A stretch of 64,000 nucleotides of DNA from NCBI GenBank assembly GCA_029233985.1, contig JARGOK010000002.1, forward strand, positions 496,001 through 560,000, in the 5' to 3' direction. Positions 8,799 to 17,069 of the stretch are shown here, in pieces; positions within the stretch are counted from its first letter, which is position 1; each line of letters begins with the position of its first letter. A model generated the notes under the pieces. That model ran no database searches. It was not told the DNA's origin and worked only from the letters and a program-made list of their open reading frames with translations. The translations under genes and the position numbers were made by a program. The stretch comes from Candidatus Altimarinota bacterium. GTDB lineage: Bacteria; Patescibacteriota; Gracilibacteria; JAUYGZ01.

Positions 8799-9596
8799 AT
8801 GAAATGTATAATTCCCATCGCTGGTCTCGGAACTCGCCTCCTGCCCTTTTCAAAGGTGATCCCAAAGTCTATGCTCCCAGTACACGATAAACCTTGTGTT
8901 CAATGGATTGTAGAAGAACTCGAAGCAGCTGGTATTCGTGACATCATTTTTGTCTATTCAAAAGGCCAAGAACTCGTAGAAGAATACTTCAGCGAACACA
9001 GCTGGTACGACGATGAACTCCTGAAACGAGGCAAACACAAAGAAGCAGAATATCTAAAAAAAATACGAAACCTCGCCACCTTTCACTTCGTCAGGCAAGA
9101 AGAACAAAAAGGAGACGGTCATGCCATACTCCAGGCAAAAGAACTCTTCGATGACGAGGAATCTTTTTTAGTTATTTTCGGAGACTGCCTCTACACTGGT
9201 GAAAACGCGATAGAACGGATTATTCAGTTGAACAAAAAAGTTGAACGTACTATCGTCGCTGTCCAAGAAATCAACCCCAATGATGTCTCCCATTACGGCA
9301 TTATCGAACCTCACGAGGAAATCGACGACTTCATCATCAACACCTTCGTCGAAAAACCAACTCCTGAAGAAGCCCCATCAAATCTCGCTATCATTGGGCG
9401 CTACCTTCTCACAAAGAATATCTGGAAATACCTTGAAAAAGAAAACTCAGGCAGTGGAGAAATCCGTCTCATCGATGCGCTAAACCTGATGCACAAAGAC
9501 GAAGAGATCCATGGAACAAAGCTCAATGGGACTTGGCTGGATACGGGGACGCTAGAGGGACTGCAAAGAGCAGGAAATATGCTAAAAAAGTTGTAA
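8799..9596 (+). CDS. GalU/RfbA-like sugar nucleotidyltransferase
   Basis: This 265-residue enzyme should join a sugar-1-phosphate to a nucleoside triphosphate, giving an NDP-sugar and pyrophosphate. The N-terminal MKCIIPIAGLGTRLLPFSK is the nucleotide-binding signature, followed by KSMLPVHDKPC. VIFGDCLYTG holds the metal-binding aspartate, and NTFVEKP the sugar-binding lysine motif. It is closest to UTP-glucose-1-phosphate uridylyltransferases. An in-frame ATG at 8700 would add 33 residues, but they are only a translation of the repeat leader (serine-rich SSTSSVSSISS) and are not family-like, so I start at 8799. It lies divergent from the sugar transferase, fitting a polysaccharide pathway. 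Confidence 0.9.
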   Translation: MKCIIPIAGLGTRLLPFSKVIPKSMLPVHDKPCVQWIVEELEAAGIRDIIFVYSKGQELVEEYFSEHSWYDDELLKRGKHKEAEYLKKIRNLATFHFVRQEEQKGDGHAILQAKELFDDEESFLVIFGDCLYTGENAIERIIQLNKKVERTIVAVQEINPNDVSHYGIIEPHEEIDDFIINTFVEKPTPEEAPSNLAIIGRYLLTKNIWKYLEKENSGSGEIRLIDALNLMHKDEEIHGTKLNGTWLDTGTLEGLQRAGNMLKKL

Positions 9597-9657
9597 ACTA
9601 TAACATTGGACAGCAGCTCAAAAAACAATAAAGTATAAATAATAATCATACACCAAA

Positions 9658-10398
9658 ATGCAAATATCTAGACAAATTTTTCTGTCTTTCAAACAGGCAG
9701 GATCAATAATAATCAACAGGTTTAATCATATCCTTTTTCTCTCTGTATTATTAGCAGGGAACATGTACTTTAGCTCTTATTCAAATAATTCAATTTTGAG
9801 ACTAATTACATTTTTAATTAGCTTATTTACTTACCAAACCATTGTACAACTAGCTTTCAAACCTAAAGATTCACTCAATAAATTATTTGAAAAAAGCGCA
9901 AAAAATTTCAAAAAATCCTTAGAAGCATTCATCAGAGCAGGAATACCCATAATAATAGTTATTGTTTTTTTATATGCTTTGCATTTTCTACAAGTTATCC
10001 TGAATACAAATATAATGTTTACCCCTATAGTTTTATTGGGAATATCTGCACTCGGATTAGTAGCATATCTATTAGTAAGCTGGACATTCATATTACAAAT
10101 ATCAATTGATAAAAAATTAACTGGAAAAAAAATACTACTAAAAAGCACCGAAATTGTATCGAAAAAATGGAAAACAGTAGTTAGTTTTCTACTTATTGCA
10201 TTTATTGCAGATTTTATCATTTCATCAGGTTTGCAACATGCTCTAACCCAATTTCAAAAAACCTTCTCAGACATACCACGACAAGAAATAATCCCTTTAA
10301 CAAAAACACTTCTTGCGATAAGTGAACTTATAACAAGCCTATTTATCATATTTATGATCCTTTCACAAACATTTTTATATAAGATGCTATCGAAATAA
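9658..10398 (+). CDS. Polytopic membrane protein, unknown
   Basis: I do not recognise this 246-residue protein. About six hydrophobic segments are visible, at roughly 22-40, 47-65, 90-115, 120-145, 170-190 and 215-240. A basic loop (KPKDSLNKLFEKSAKNFKKS) lies after the second. The layout recalls the DUF975/glycerophosphodiesterase-associated membrane domain group, but I see no decisive motif. Codon use is far more A/T-rich (ATA, TTA, AAA) than in the flanking galU- and glmU-like genes, which could mean foreign origin or weak selection. It follows the galU-like gene by 61 nt on the same strand and might be co-transcribed. Confidence 0.6.
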   Translation: MQISRQIFLSFKQAGSIIINRFNHILFLSVLLAGNMYFSSYSNNSILRLITFLISLFTYQTIVQLAFKPKDSLNKLFEKSAKNFKKSLEAFIRAGIPIIIVIVFLYALHFLQVILNTNIMFTPIVLLGISALGLVAYLLVSWTFILQISIDKKLTGKKILLKSTEIVSKKWKTVVSFLLIAFIADFIISSGLQHALTQFQKTFSDIPRQEIIPLTKTLLAISELITSLFIIFMILSQTFLYKMLSK

Positions 10399-10440
10399 CA
10401 TAACACACATAGCGTACAGAGTTGTTCTAATAAAAAACAA

Positions 10441-11715
10441 TCACCAGACCTTGTTCTTCCTCACATCCAAAATCTGCCCATTCTTCACATAACTCTTCTT
10501 CGGTATATCCTGATTCACTCGCAATCCAGCATCAAGAATAGAATCAGACCCAATCCTCACTCCTGGCATTGTCGAGCAATTAATCCCCACCTTCACTCTC
10601 TCACCCGTAATCACTCCAATCTTGTCCCGATGTGTATCAACCTTCTGACCTCTTATTTCCAACTGAAGGTTCTTTTTATCCAATCGAAAATTTGCCGTAA
10701 TCGTCCCCGCACCAAACCAGGTCTCGTCTGAAAGCACCGAATCTCCTACAAAGTTATCATGTGTCTCGACCTTGTCTCCGAGAAGAGACCGTGTCACCTC
10801 AGCCGAACCTCCCACAATACTCCCCGCCCCTACAGAGCTTTCACGAAGCTTCGCATGATCCCCAACAATAGTTCCTGTAGAAAGATACGCTGGTCCTTTG
10901 ATCACCGCATATTCAAATACTCGAACACCAGCTTCAATCACCACATCTCCTTGAATCACCGCTGTTTCAGATATTTGAGCTTCCGAAGAAATAGATCGCT
11001 CCAACTTCCCAAGAAAAAATTCATTCAATCGAAGGAAATGCCAAGGGTACTTTACCGCTTGCCAAAAACCATCATACTCAACTATTGAATACTTTTTTTG
11101 TTCATCAAAAAGCTGCTGAAGAGCGACTTCATAAACATCATCGTGTTCAGAGCTCGCTGCCTCCAATGCCGCATACAATCCTTTCACATCTTTATGCAAA
11201 TGAATCACCAAATTCACTAGGTCAGAAGGTTCGTTCCCTTCACCTGGTTTTTCAGCTAAAGACTGACAATATCCGTCATCATTCAATTGTAAATATCCTC
11301 CAGGGAAGTATCTCTGAACCTTGTACCCCACCATAAATCCATCATCACCAGTTCTCTCATCAAGAACAGTCCGTACATCCTGCCACAACTGATCTTCAAC
11401 AATATCATTTGAACTCACGACAAATACTGCCTCTTCATCAATCACTTCTGTCTTCGCCGCCTGCATAGCCGCCATCATGCCTCCATCAAGGTCTACTTGC
11501 TCCACAACTACTATCTGCACACCACCAACTGCCAACTCACCTAATCTCTCAAGATTATTCGCATTCCCTACAATCACCACATCATCAAACCCCGCCTTTC
11601 CGAGAGCTTCCAGCTGATGCTCAATCAAATACCTCCCACAAACACGAACAAAACACTTGTCTTCGATTGGCTTAACACGTTTTGATTGGCCTCCAGCAAG
11701 GAGTATAACTTTCAT
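10441..11715 (-). CDS. GlmU-like bifunctional sugar-1-phosphate nucleotidyltransferase/acyltransferase, archaeal-type
   Basis: The 424-residue product has an N-terminal nucleotidyltransferase domain (MKVILLAGGQSKRVKPIEDK, residues 1-20) and, from about 250, a left-handed beta-helix of hexapeptide repeats. The C-terminal block GAGTITANFRLDKKN ... KVDTHRDKIG ... INCSTMPGVRIG resembles archaeal ST0452-type acetyltransferases more than E. coli GlmU. It probably supplies UDP-N-acetyl-amino sugar for peptidoglycan or surface glycans. The nucleotide-binding loop is unusual: GGQSKR replaces the common GxGTR. An upstream in-frame start at 11778 would add a poorly conserved LSLSLS tail, so the ATG at 11715 is preferred. 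The exact sugar is unknown. Confidence 0.8.
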   Translation of the reverse strand: MKVILLAGGQSKRVKPIEDKCFVRVCGRYLIEHQLEALGKAGFDDVVIVGNANNLERLGELAVGGVQIVVVEQVDLDGGMMAAMQAAKTEVIDEEAVFVVSSNDIVEDQLWQDVRTVLDERTGDDGFMVGYKVQRYFPGGYLQLNDDGYCQSLAEKPGEGNEPSDLVNLVIHLHKDVKGLYAALEAASSEHDDVYEVALQQLFDEQKKYSIVEYDGFWQAVKYPWHFLRLNEFFLGKLERSISSEAQISETAVIQGDVVIEAGVRVFEYAVIKGPAYLSTGTIVGDHAKLRESSVGAGSIVGGSAEVTRSLLGDKVETHDNFVGDSVLSDETWFGAGTITANFRLDKKNLQLEIRGQKVDTHRDKIGVITGERVKVGINCSTMPGVRIGSDSILDAGLRVNQDIPKKSYVKNGQILDVRKNKVW

Positions 11716-11813
11716 AGAAAGGCTTAAAGACAAGGATAGTATAGCATTTTTTACTTCCCAAGACTTCAAAAAAACCATACAATCTCTTTATATTATGTAT
11801 TTAATTCTGAATC

Positions 11814-12617
11814 ATGGAACTTTTCCTCGCAATACTTCTCTTCGCAGCAGTCATCGGAGGGATCACAATGATCTACTTCAATAAAATTGTAAAACTCAAA
11901 GTCCGAGTAGGTGAAGCTTGGAGTGACATCAATGTCCAGCTCAAGCGCAGACACAACCTTATCGGAAACCTCGTAGAAACCGTAAAAGGATACGCGTCTC
12001 ATGAATCAGAAACCTTTGAAAAAGTTATTCAAGCACGTAATGCTGCTAAAGAAGCAGAAAACGGAGGGCTTGCAGCTGTTCAATCCGCTGAGCGAAACCT
12101 CAGTGCAGCAATGGGAGGACTCAATATCAATGCCCTCTCAGAAGCTTATCCAGACCTCAAAGCCAACGAAAGCTTCAACAACCTAATGGCTGAATTAACA
12201 GATACTGAAGACAAGATTGCCGCTTCACGGAGATTCTATAATTCTACTGTTCTCGGTCTCAATACCATGATTCAACAGTTTCCAGGAATGCTTTTTGCAG
12301 GGTTTGCTGGAGCAAAAGTAACAGAATTCTTCGAACTCGATGAAGACGAAATAGCAGAAGTAAAAGAAGCTCCAAAAGTTGACTTCAACATGGCAAAAAA
12401 AACCGCTCCAGCTGTAGGAACAGCTAGTCCCGAGCCAGTTGCAACTCCTGCATCAAGTCCAACAGCAACTCCTGCCCCCACATCAACTGCACCTGTAGCA
12501 CCAGCTCCTGCAACGACTCCAGAAGCACCTAATACACCTGAAGCACCAACGACAGAAACACCTACTGAAACGACATCTACACCTGGAGCTCCAAAAACTG
12601 ACGGAACGCCTCAATAA
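11814..12617 (+). CDS. lemA: LemA family protein with Pro/Ala/Thr-rich tail
   Basis: This 267-residue protein has one N-terminal membrane helix (residues 2-23) and then the LemA helical bundle (KVRVGEAWSDINVQLKRRHNLIGNLVETVKGYASHE). The domain ends near residue 185 with NTMIQQFPGMLFAGFAG. The last 70 residues, rich in proline, alanine and threonine, are a low-complexity extension that LemA proteins of about 190 residues lack. It probably spans or decorates the cell wall. LemA is of unclear function but is very often encoded beside the HtpX protease, as here (58-nt gap), which suggests a membrane-quality-control partnership. Confidence 0.92.
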   Translation: MELFLAILLFAAVIGGITMIYFNKIVKLKVRVGEAWSDINVQLKRRHNLIGNLVETVKGYASHESETFEKVIQARNAAKEAENGGLAAVQSAERNLSAAMGGLNINALSEAYPDLKANESFNNLMAELTDTEDKIAASRRFYNSTVLGLNTMIQQFPGMLFAGFAGAKVTEFFELDEDEIAEVKEAPKVDFNMAKKTAPAVGTASPEPVATPASSPTATPAPTSTAPVAPAPATTPEAPNTPEAPTTETPTETTSTPGAPKTDGTPQ

Positions 12618-12632
12618 TACTATTCAAAGATT

Positions 12633-12665
12633 CGAAGCAAGGTGTATGCTTCGCCCCTCAAGGGG
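12633..12665 (+). promoter_or_regulatory. Tandem hairpins between lemA and htpX
   Basis: The arms cgaagca and tgcttcg (12633-12653) are followed at once by the small stem cccct/agggg (12654-12665). The second stem's 3' arm is aggggttagggg, which ends 3 nt before the htpX ATG at 12676 and is one of the few SD-like stretches in the window. It could tune htpX translation or protect a processed end; no T run follows, so it is not a standard terminator. Confidence 0.4.
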
Positions 12666-12675
12666 TTAGGGGTCA

Positions 12676-13611
12676 ATGAGCCGTTCGAATCACTATTCGC
12701 ATACCATGGACGTCTATAAACAAATTTCATCCAACAACAGAAGAACAGTGCTCATCTTGATCCTGTTCTTCTTGGTATGCCTTATAATAACTGGAGCTGT
12801 CTTGCTCATCCTCAAAGCACCATTAGAAGTCTTTCCCTTTGTTTCTGGAGGTCTTTTCATCATCATATCTCTCTGGACACTCGTTTCCTATTTCTTCGGA
12901 GACAAAATGATTACCTCTTTTGTTGGGGCAAAACCCATCAAACGAAAGGAGCAATTCGAAGTCTACAACCTCGTCCAAAATATCGCTATCGCAGCCGGGC
13001 TTCCAAACCCAAAAGTATACATTATCAATGACGAAAGCCTCAACGCCTTTGCAACCGGAAGAAATCCTGAAAAGAGTATCATCTGTCTCACCACAGGAAT
13101 CATTAAAAAACTCAACAAAGGCGAGCTCGAAGCCGTCGTTGCTCACGAACTCGGACACATTGCTAATTATGATATTCGTCTTCAACTCATCCTCATTACT
13201 GTCATTGGGATTGTCGCCATGCTCGGTGAAGTCATGATGCGTGCTCGTGGAAAAAAAGCTGGAGGAATCATTCTCGCAGGTATCGTCATCTATCTAATAG
13301 GTCGTCCTATCCTTCACCTGCTTATGCTTGCTATGTCTCGTAACCGAGAATACTTAGCTGATGCCACTGGCTGCCTCTATACCAGAAACCCAGAAGCACT
13401 TGCTAGTGCCCTTGAAAAAATATCAGCCGACCCAAGAGTAGAATCCGCTGACCGTATGAATTCCGCTGCTCATCTCTTCATTGCTAATCCAAAAAAAGAA
13501 CCTCGAGGAGAAACTACCAAGCAACTCAAACAAGAATCCTTTCTCACTCAAGTCTTCTCTACACATCCACCAATAATGGAAAGAATAAACAGATTGAGAA
13601 GCAGAGGCTAA
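12676..13611 (+). CDS. htpX: HtpX-type membrane zinc protease (M48 family)
   Basis: This 311-residue membrane metalloprotease should degrade damaged membrane proteins. Two membrane helices near the N-terminus (about 25-48 and 52-72) are followed by the zinc site HELGH (157-161), a second pair of hydrophobic segments around 175-220, and the NREYLADATG segment that carries the third zinc ligand. The C-terminus has the usual THPPIMERINRL. The family usually begins near MDVYKQISSNNRRT, so the in-frame ATG at 12706 is a good alternative start. It forms a pair with lemA. The stop overlaps the convergent mazF stop by four bases. Confidence 0.95.
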   Translation: MSRSNHYSHTMDVYKQISSNNRRTVLILILFFLVCLIITGAVLLILKAPLEVFPFVSGGLFIIISLWTLVSYFFGDKMITSFVGAKPIKRKEQFEVYNLVQNIAIAAGLPNPKVYIINDESLNAFATGRNPEKSIICLTTGIIKKLNKGELEAVVAHELGHIANYDIRLQLILITVIGIVAMLGEVMMRARGKKAGGIILAGIVIYLIGRPILHLLMLAMSRNREYLADATGCLYTRNPEALASALEKISADPRVESADRMNSAAHLFIANPKKEPRGETTKQLKQESFLTQVFSTHPPIMERINRLRSRG

Positions 13612-13973
13612 AACAACTCTAAAATAGTCATCAAAGCCCTATTAAGGAACCTCATGTCAGATTCCGAAAGGTTTCCAATCCTATGCTTAAATTGCGTTGT
13701 ATTGATCACTGTTAGCTGGTCTCCAAGAATAACACACTCTTTTTTTAAACCATTCCCCTTAGTATTTCGGACAGAGGTATTATAATAAAAATCTTTTCTT
13801 CTCAAGTTTGACGTAAAGGGACAAACCAAAACAGTCTTAGTGGAAGTAGCGTTCATCGCATCACACTGAACAACAACCCCAGGCCTGAGACCTGATTGTT
13901 GACTGCCTCTTGAAGGACTAAAATCAATCAAGAAAATATCACCACGTCGAATAATCTTCTCCATCGTCTTCAA
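13608..13973 (-). CDS. MazF/PemK-family mRNA interferase toxin
   Basis: The 121-residue protein begins IIRRGDIFLIDFSPSRGSQQSGLRPGVVVQ, with GDIFLIDF and RPGVVVQ being family signatures. VLVCPFTSNLRRKD is the central strand and TTQFKHRIGNL sits near the end. MazF toxins cut single-stranded RNA at short motifs and stop growth when the antitoxin is lost. The gene overlaps the upstream antitoxin gene by 35 nt, a typical coupled arrangement. Start could be the ATG at 13973 or the one three codons later. Target sequence cannot be predicted. Confidence 0.93.
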   Translation of the reverse strand: MKTMEKIIRRGDIFLIDFSPSRGSQQSGLRPGVVVQCDAMNATSTKTVLVCPFTSNLRRKDFYYNTSVRNTKGNGLKKECVILGDQLTVINTTQFKHRIGNLSESDMRFLNRALMTILELF

Positions 13974-14226
13974 TTATAGAATCAATAGCATTTCTACTCA
14001 CTACAGCAGCAAAATCAGATTTTTTACTCTGATATTCAGCATCAGATGCATCAATTTGAGCCTGTCGATGAACCTCAGCATAATAAGCTTTTTTCTTTTC
14101 AGTCCGCACCAAATAATCAATAACAGCACTTCTGCTCTTATATTTAAGTCGTTTTTGCAGCTTATCGATAGTTTTTAACACATCAGGTTGTAAGGAAACC
14201 GTAACCTTTTGAACAAGAGTTGGCAT
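13939..14226 (-). CDS. Ribbon-helix-helix antitoxin (MazE-like partner)
   Basis: This 95-residue protein has an N-terminal ribbon-helix-helix motif (QKVTVSLQPDVLKTIDKLQK then RSAVIDYLVR). That part should bind the operator as a dimer. A charged flexible tail (about 48-95) should wrap the toxin. It is the first gene of the pair and overlaps mazF. A TTG two codons upstream is possible, but the ATG fits better. A perfect 10-bp-arm inverted repeat sits immediately upstream, between a TATGAT -10 hexamer and the ATG, which is where autoregulation would be expected. Confidence 0.88.
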   Translation of the reverse strand: MPTLVQKVTVSLQPDVLKTIDKLQKRLKYKSRSAVIDYLVRTEKKKAYYAEVHRQAQIDASDAEYQSKKSDFAAVVSRNAIDSIIEDDGEDYSTW

Positions 14227-14232
14227 AAGCAA

Positions 14233-14263
14233 AAAGTATGAAGAGATTCATACTTTAATCATA
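14233..14263 (-). promoter_or_regulatory. Antitoxin promoter -10 and palindromic operator
   Basis: On the plus strand aaagtatgaa-gaga-ttcatacttt (14233-14256) is a perfect 10-bp inverted repeat that ends 6 nt before the antitoxin ATG. A minus-strand TATGAT (14258-14263) abuts it, so a bound repressor would cover the start of transcription. The same hairpin, with TTTTT after it, lies 32 nt past the uppP stop and could also terminate that gene. Confidence 0.65.
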
Positions 14264-14288
14264 CCAAGAAACACCACTACATGAAAGC

Positions 14289-15095
14289 CTAAAAGCTCAA
14301 TGCCGAAAACACCCATGCCACATTCAGCAAAGCCAAATACCCCACGAACCACCAAAGGCTTCTTTTACGCAAGAAGTGAAGCATCCCGTAAATACACCCA
14401 AAACTCGCTACCATTGAAGTAAAAAAACCAACCATCAAATGTTCAACCCCCAAAGTCCCAACAGTTGTAGAAGAACCAAAAGCCTCAAGTAAATCTTTAC
14501 TCAAAAAAACCATCGCCCCACCAATAGCCGGAATCGCCATCAAAAAAGCAAACCTTGCCGCCTCTTCACGCGTGAGATTCCCCAACAAACCTCCCACAAT
14601 CGTCGATCCGCTCCTTGAAACACCAGGGATAACAGCTAAAACTTGAAATACACCCATCAAAAGTGCTACGCCAAAAGACTTCAACTGCTTATTCTGCCGT
14701 TTCCCAATCAATTCAGCCATCGCCAAGAAAACTGCCGTCACTCCCAACATCATCACTACCACCTGAGGGGCTCGAAAAACCTGCTCTATTGGATCCTTCA
14801 TAAAAGGAGCAAAGATCACAATAGGAATTGTCGCCACAATCAATAGCCAGACTCCCTTCTTCGAGGACTTCGGCCTCCTAATCAACTCATAAAACATCTC
14901 AACAATATCCTTCCTAAAATACACCAACAACGCCACGAGTGTCCCCGCATGCAATACCACATCAAAACTCAACAATTTTTCCACTTCCAAACCAAACCAT
15001 GTCTCAGCCAGCACGAGGTGCCCCGAACTACTGACTGGAAGAAACTCCGTCACCCCCTGAAGAAAACCCAATACTACAGCCTGAAAAATACTCAT
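14289..15095 (-). CDS. uppP: Undecaprenyl-diphosphatase UppP (BacA family)
   Basis: The 268-residue membrane enzyme removes one phosphate from undecaprenyl diphosphate, recycling the lipid carrier of peptidoglycan and surface polysaccharides. The two signature motifs are present: GVTEFLPVSSSGHLVL near residue 14 and PGVSRSGSTIVGGLLG near 158. About eight membrane helices fit the hydrophobic pattern. The ATG at 15095 lies only 4 nt from a TATAGT hexamer, so the message may be leaderless. The gene may also raise tolerance to bacitracin, as known for the family. Confidence 0.95.
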   Translation of the reverse strand: MSIFQAVVLGFLQGVTEFLPVSSSGHLVLAETWFGLEVEKLLSFDVVLHAGTLVALLVYFRKDIVEMFYELIRRPKSSKKGVWLLIVATIPIVIFAPFMKDPIEQVFRAPQVVVMMLGVTAVFLAMAELIGKRQNKQLKSFGVALLMGVFQVLAVIPGVSRSGSTIVGGLLGNLTREEAARFAFLMAIPAIGGAMVFLSKDLLEAFGSSTTVGTLGVEHLMVGFFTSMVASFGCIYGMLHFLRKRSLWWFVGYLALLNVAWVFSALSF

Positions 15096-15099
15096 AGTC

Positions 15100-15127
15100 A
15101 CTATAAATCAGGAGAAGACTACCCCAA
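15100..15127 (-). promoter_or_regulatory. uppP promoter giving a near-leaderless transcript
   Basis: On the minus strand TTGGGG (15122-15127), a 16-nt spacer and TATAGT (15100-15105) are followed after only 4 nt by the uppP ATG. Transcription would begin at or next to the start codon. Confidence 0.5.
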
Positions 15128-15162
15128 GAAAAGGTACAATACTACTGATTTCAATCGACAAT

Positions 15163-16854
15163 ATGGCAAGAACGAACAATGGCATAAAACTTACCGAAGA
15201 CCCAAAAATCCCACAGTCCATGTGGAACAAAGTAGCATTCTTAAAATTACAAAAAAAAGAGAAAGAAAAACTCACAGCTCACGTCAGCAAAGAATCACAA
15301 TCTGATCAACTCTATTGGGTTCAGGTGGTTCTTTCCACACTAATTGCAACCTTTGGACTCCTTCAAAACTCTGTGGCGGTCATTATCGGAGCAATGCTCA
15401 TCGCTCCACTTCTCCGTCCTATTCAAGGAGTAGCCTTCAGCCTTACTACTGGAAAAGCCAATAAATTCTTTAGCGCGGGAAAACTCCTCATTTGGACCAT
15501 CATCATCTCTATTTCCATTGCAGCACTCTTTGCCTGGATCATTCCACTCAGAGTAGAAACAACAGAAATCTTAGCGAGAACATCACCAAACATCCTTGAT
15601 CTCTTTATCGCAATAGCTTCAGCTATCATTGCAATTCTTGCCCTCTCCTACAAAAAACTCTCGGAAAGTATAGCTGGAGTAGCCATGGCTGCATCACTTA
15701 TGCCGCCACTAGCAGTAGTCGGTATAGAAATCTCTCTAATGAACTTCAGTGCTGCAGGAGGTGCATTTTTCCTCTTTATGACCAATCTCTTTGCGATTCT
15801 CTTTGTCGGGATCATCATTTTTTTGATGTATGGGTTTAATCCTCATACAGAAGACAAGCAATGGCAAACCATCGAAAATTTTGCGGTAATGCTGAGTCTC
15901 ATGGTCTTCATTTCAGTACCTCTTTATTCTTCATTAGTCGATATTTCTGAAAAAATCATCATCGAAACTGAAGCTCGAAAAGTCATTACAACATCTCTCA
16001 CAGAAAATATTCCAAAAGCACGACTCGAGTCTTTATTTATCACTGATTTCGACGATAAATCTGTCGAAATGCTTGGAACTATTAAAATCCCCGAAGCTGA
16101 AAATTTCTTCTCAGAAACACGTGAATCTATTCGCCAACAACTGGGTCAAGCGCTCGGTAGAAACGTCAATTTTTCTGTAGAAATCATCCCTATCGCATCC
16201 ATTATCTCAAGAGAGCAAGAGGAATCAGAAGAAAAAATCCCTCGAGAACGAGAAATACGCAGTACAATAGAAAAATATCTCAGTGAAAACTTCCCTGAAG
16301 CCATCATCATCGATCTAAGCGTAGGAGAAATAGAGCTAGGAAATACTAATCAATGGGCAACAAAAATCATCTTTTCCCTGACAGCTGGAAAAGATTTCAC
16401 TGAAGACCTGAAAATAAAATACGAAAAAGAAATCAATAGACTGTTTCCATCAGACCAAATAGATCTAATATGGGTCTTTCTTCAAAATGGTGATGCCCCA
16501 ACAGTTGCCAGCCAAACAGATGCTCAAAAACACCACGAAAAACTCAGCCTCGAATGGGATAATTTCTTCAAGAAAAATCTTCCAGCAGAATGCTCAACAA
16601 AAAATCTCCATATCACCTGGAACTTTCCAGATGACGAACAACTACAAACAAACAAAGATTTCACAAAAATCAAAACATACAGTATCAGCTTTGACCTCTA
16701 TACCCCAAAAGCCAACCAAGTTCAAATCGCTCGATTCAAGCGCCTCGCTAAAATATTTGCCAAAAACCTCCATAAAAAACCCACATCCCTCAACATTCGC
16801 TCCTTCAGCTTTGATCTAGAAACAATCTCTACAAGCAATGAGGATGAGCGTTAA
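15163..16854 (+). CDS. DUF389 (TIGR00341-type) membrane protein with long C-terminal region
   Basis: The 563-residue protein has the DUF389 membrane domain. VVLSTLIATFGLLQNSVAVI and IGAMLIAPLLRPIQGVAFSL cover about 50-90, and four or five more hydrophobic helices run to about residue 265 (AMAASLMPPLAVVGIEISL is the second family signature). The remaining 300 residues are soluble, with repeated alpha/beta segments around IEKYLSENFPEAIIIDLS. The biochemical role of DUF389 is not established; transport has been suggested. The gene stands alone between divergent uppP and rsmE. The N-terminal 45 residues are charged and cytoplasmic. Confidence 0.88.
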   Translation: MARTNNGIKLTEDPKIPQSMWNKVAFLKLQKKEKEKLTAHVSKESQSDQLYWVQVVLSTLIATFGLLQNSVAVIIGAMLIAPLLRPIQGVAFSLTTGKANKFFSAGKLLIWTIIISISIAALFAWIIPLRVETTEILARTSPNILDLFIAIASAIIAILALSYKKLSESIAGVAMAASLMPPLAVVGIEISLMNFSAAGGAFFLFMTNLFAILFVGIIIFLMYGFNPHTEDKQWQTIENFAVMLSLMVFISVPLYSSLVDISEKIIIETEARKVITTSLTENIPKARLESLFITDFDDKSVEMLGTIKIPEAENFFSETRESIRQQLGQALGRNVNFSVEIIPIASIISREQEESEEKIPREREIRSTIEKYLSENFPEAIIIDLSVGEIELGNTNQWATKIIFSLTAGKDFTEDLKIKYEKEINRLFPSDQIDLIWVFLQNGDAPTVASQTDAQKHHEKLSLEWDNFFKKNLPAECSTKNLHITWNFPDDEQLQTNKDFTKIKTYSISFDLYTPKANQVQIARFKRLAKIFAKNLHKKPTSLNIRSFSFDLETISTSNEDER

Positions 16855-16904
16855 TACATTACATCTCTTGACCACTACTCCTTTCCAAAAGAGTGCCCTA
16901 AGCC

Positions 16905-16941
16905 CTATCAAAAAAGATTCTTCGGCCTTCTAAATGACAGA
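16905..16941. repeat. MITE-like repeat remnant, copy C
   Basis: The 14-mer aaagattcttcggc (16913-16926) is identical to 1205-1218, and is followed by ccttctaaatgaca, close to the right terminal sequence ctctgaatgaca of copy D. Only the right end survives. Confidence 0.45.
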
Positions 16942-17021
16942 ATGACGAAACGTATGGTTTCCTCCTTTCAAGAAGCTTCACTACCTTATCGCTCTTGCCA
17001 GCACCTCTCTCCCCGTCTACA

Positions 17022-17066
17022 CTTCCTAAGGTCCCTAACGTCTCCAAGGCCACTAACCCTCCCTTC
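17022..17066 (+). repeat. 9-nt periodic leader before rsmE
   Basis: Five 9-mers in register (cttcctaag, gtccctaac, gtctccaag, gccactaac, cctcccttc) run to 17066 and are followed by ccc and the ATG at 17070. This is the same type as before mltG, pfkA and dut, but with a 3-nt gap. Confidence 0.65.
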
Positions 17067-17069
17067 CCC

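Noticed and set aside
10441-10446. Possible use of genetic code 25 (UGA as glycine), as in Gracilibacteria
   Set aside because: TGA ends several genes at the expected family length, and even the 2059-codon frame contains no internal TGA.
16995-17069. N-terminal extension of RsmE
   Set aside because: The extra 25 codons translate the repeat leader; the family begins at MHRFFVDS.
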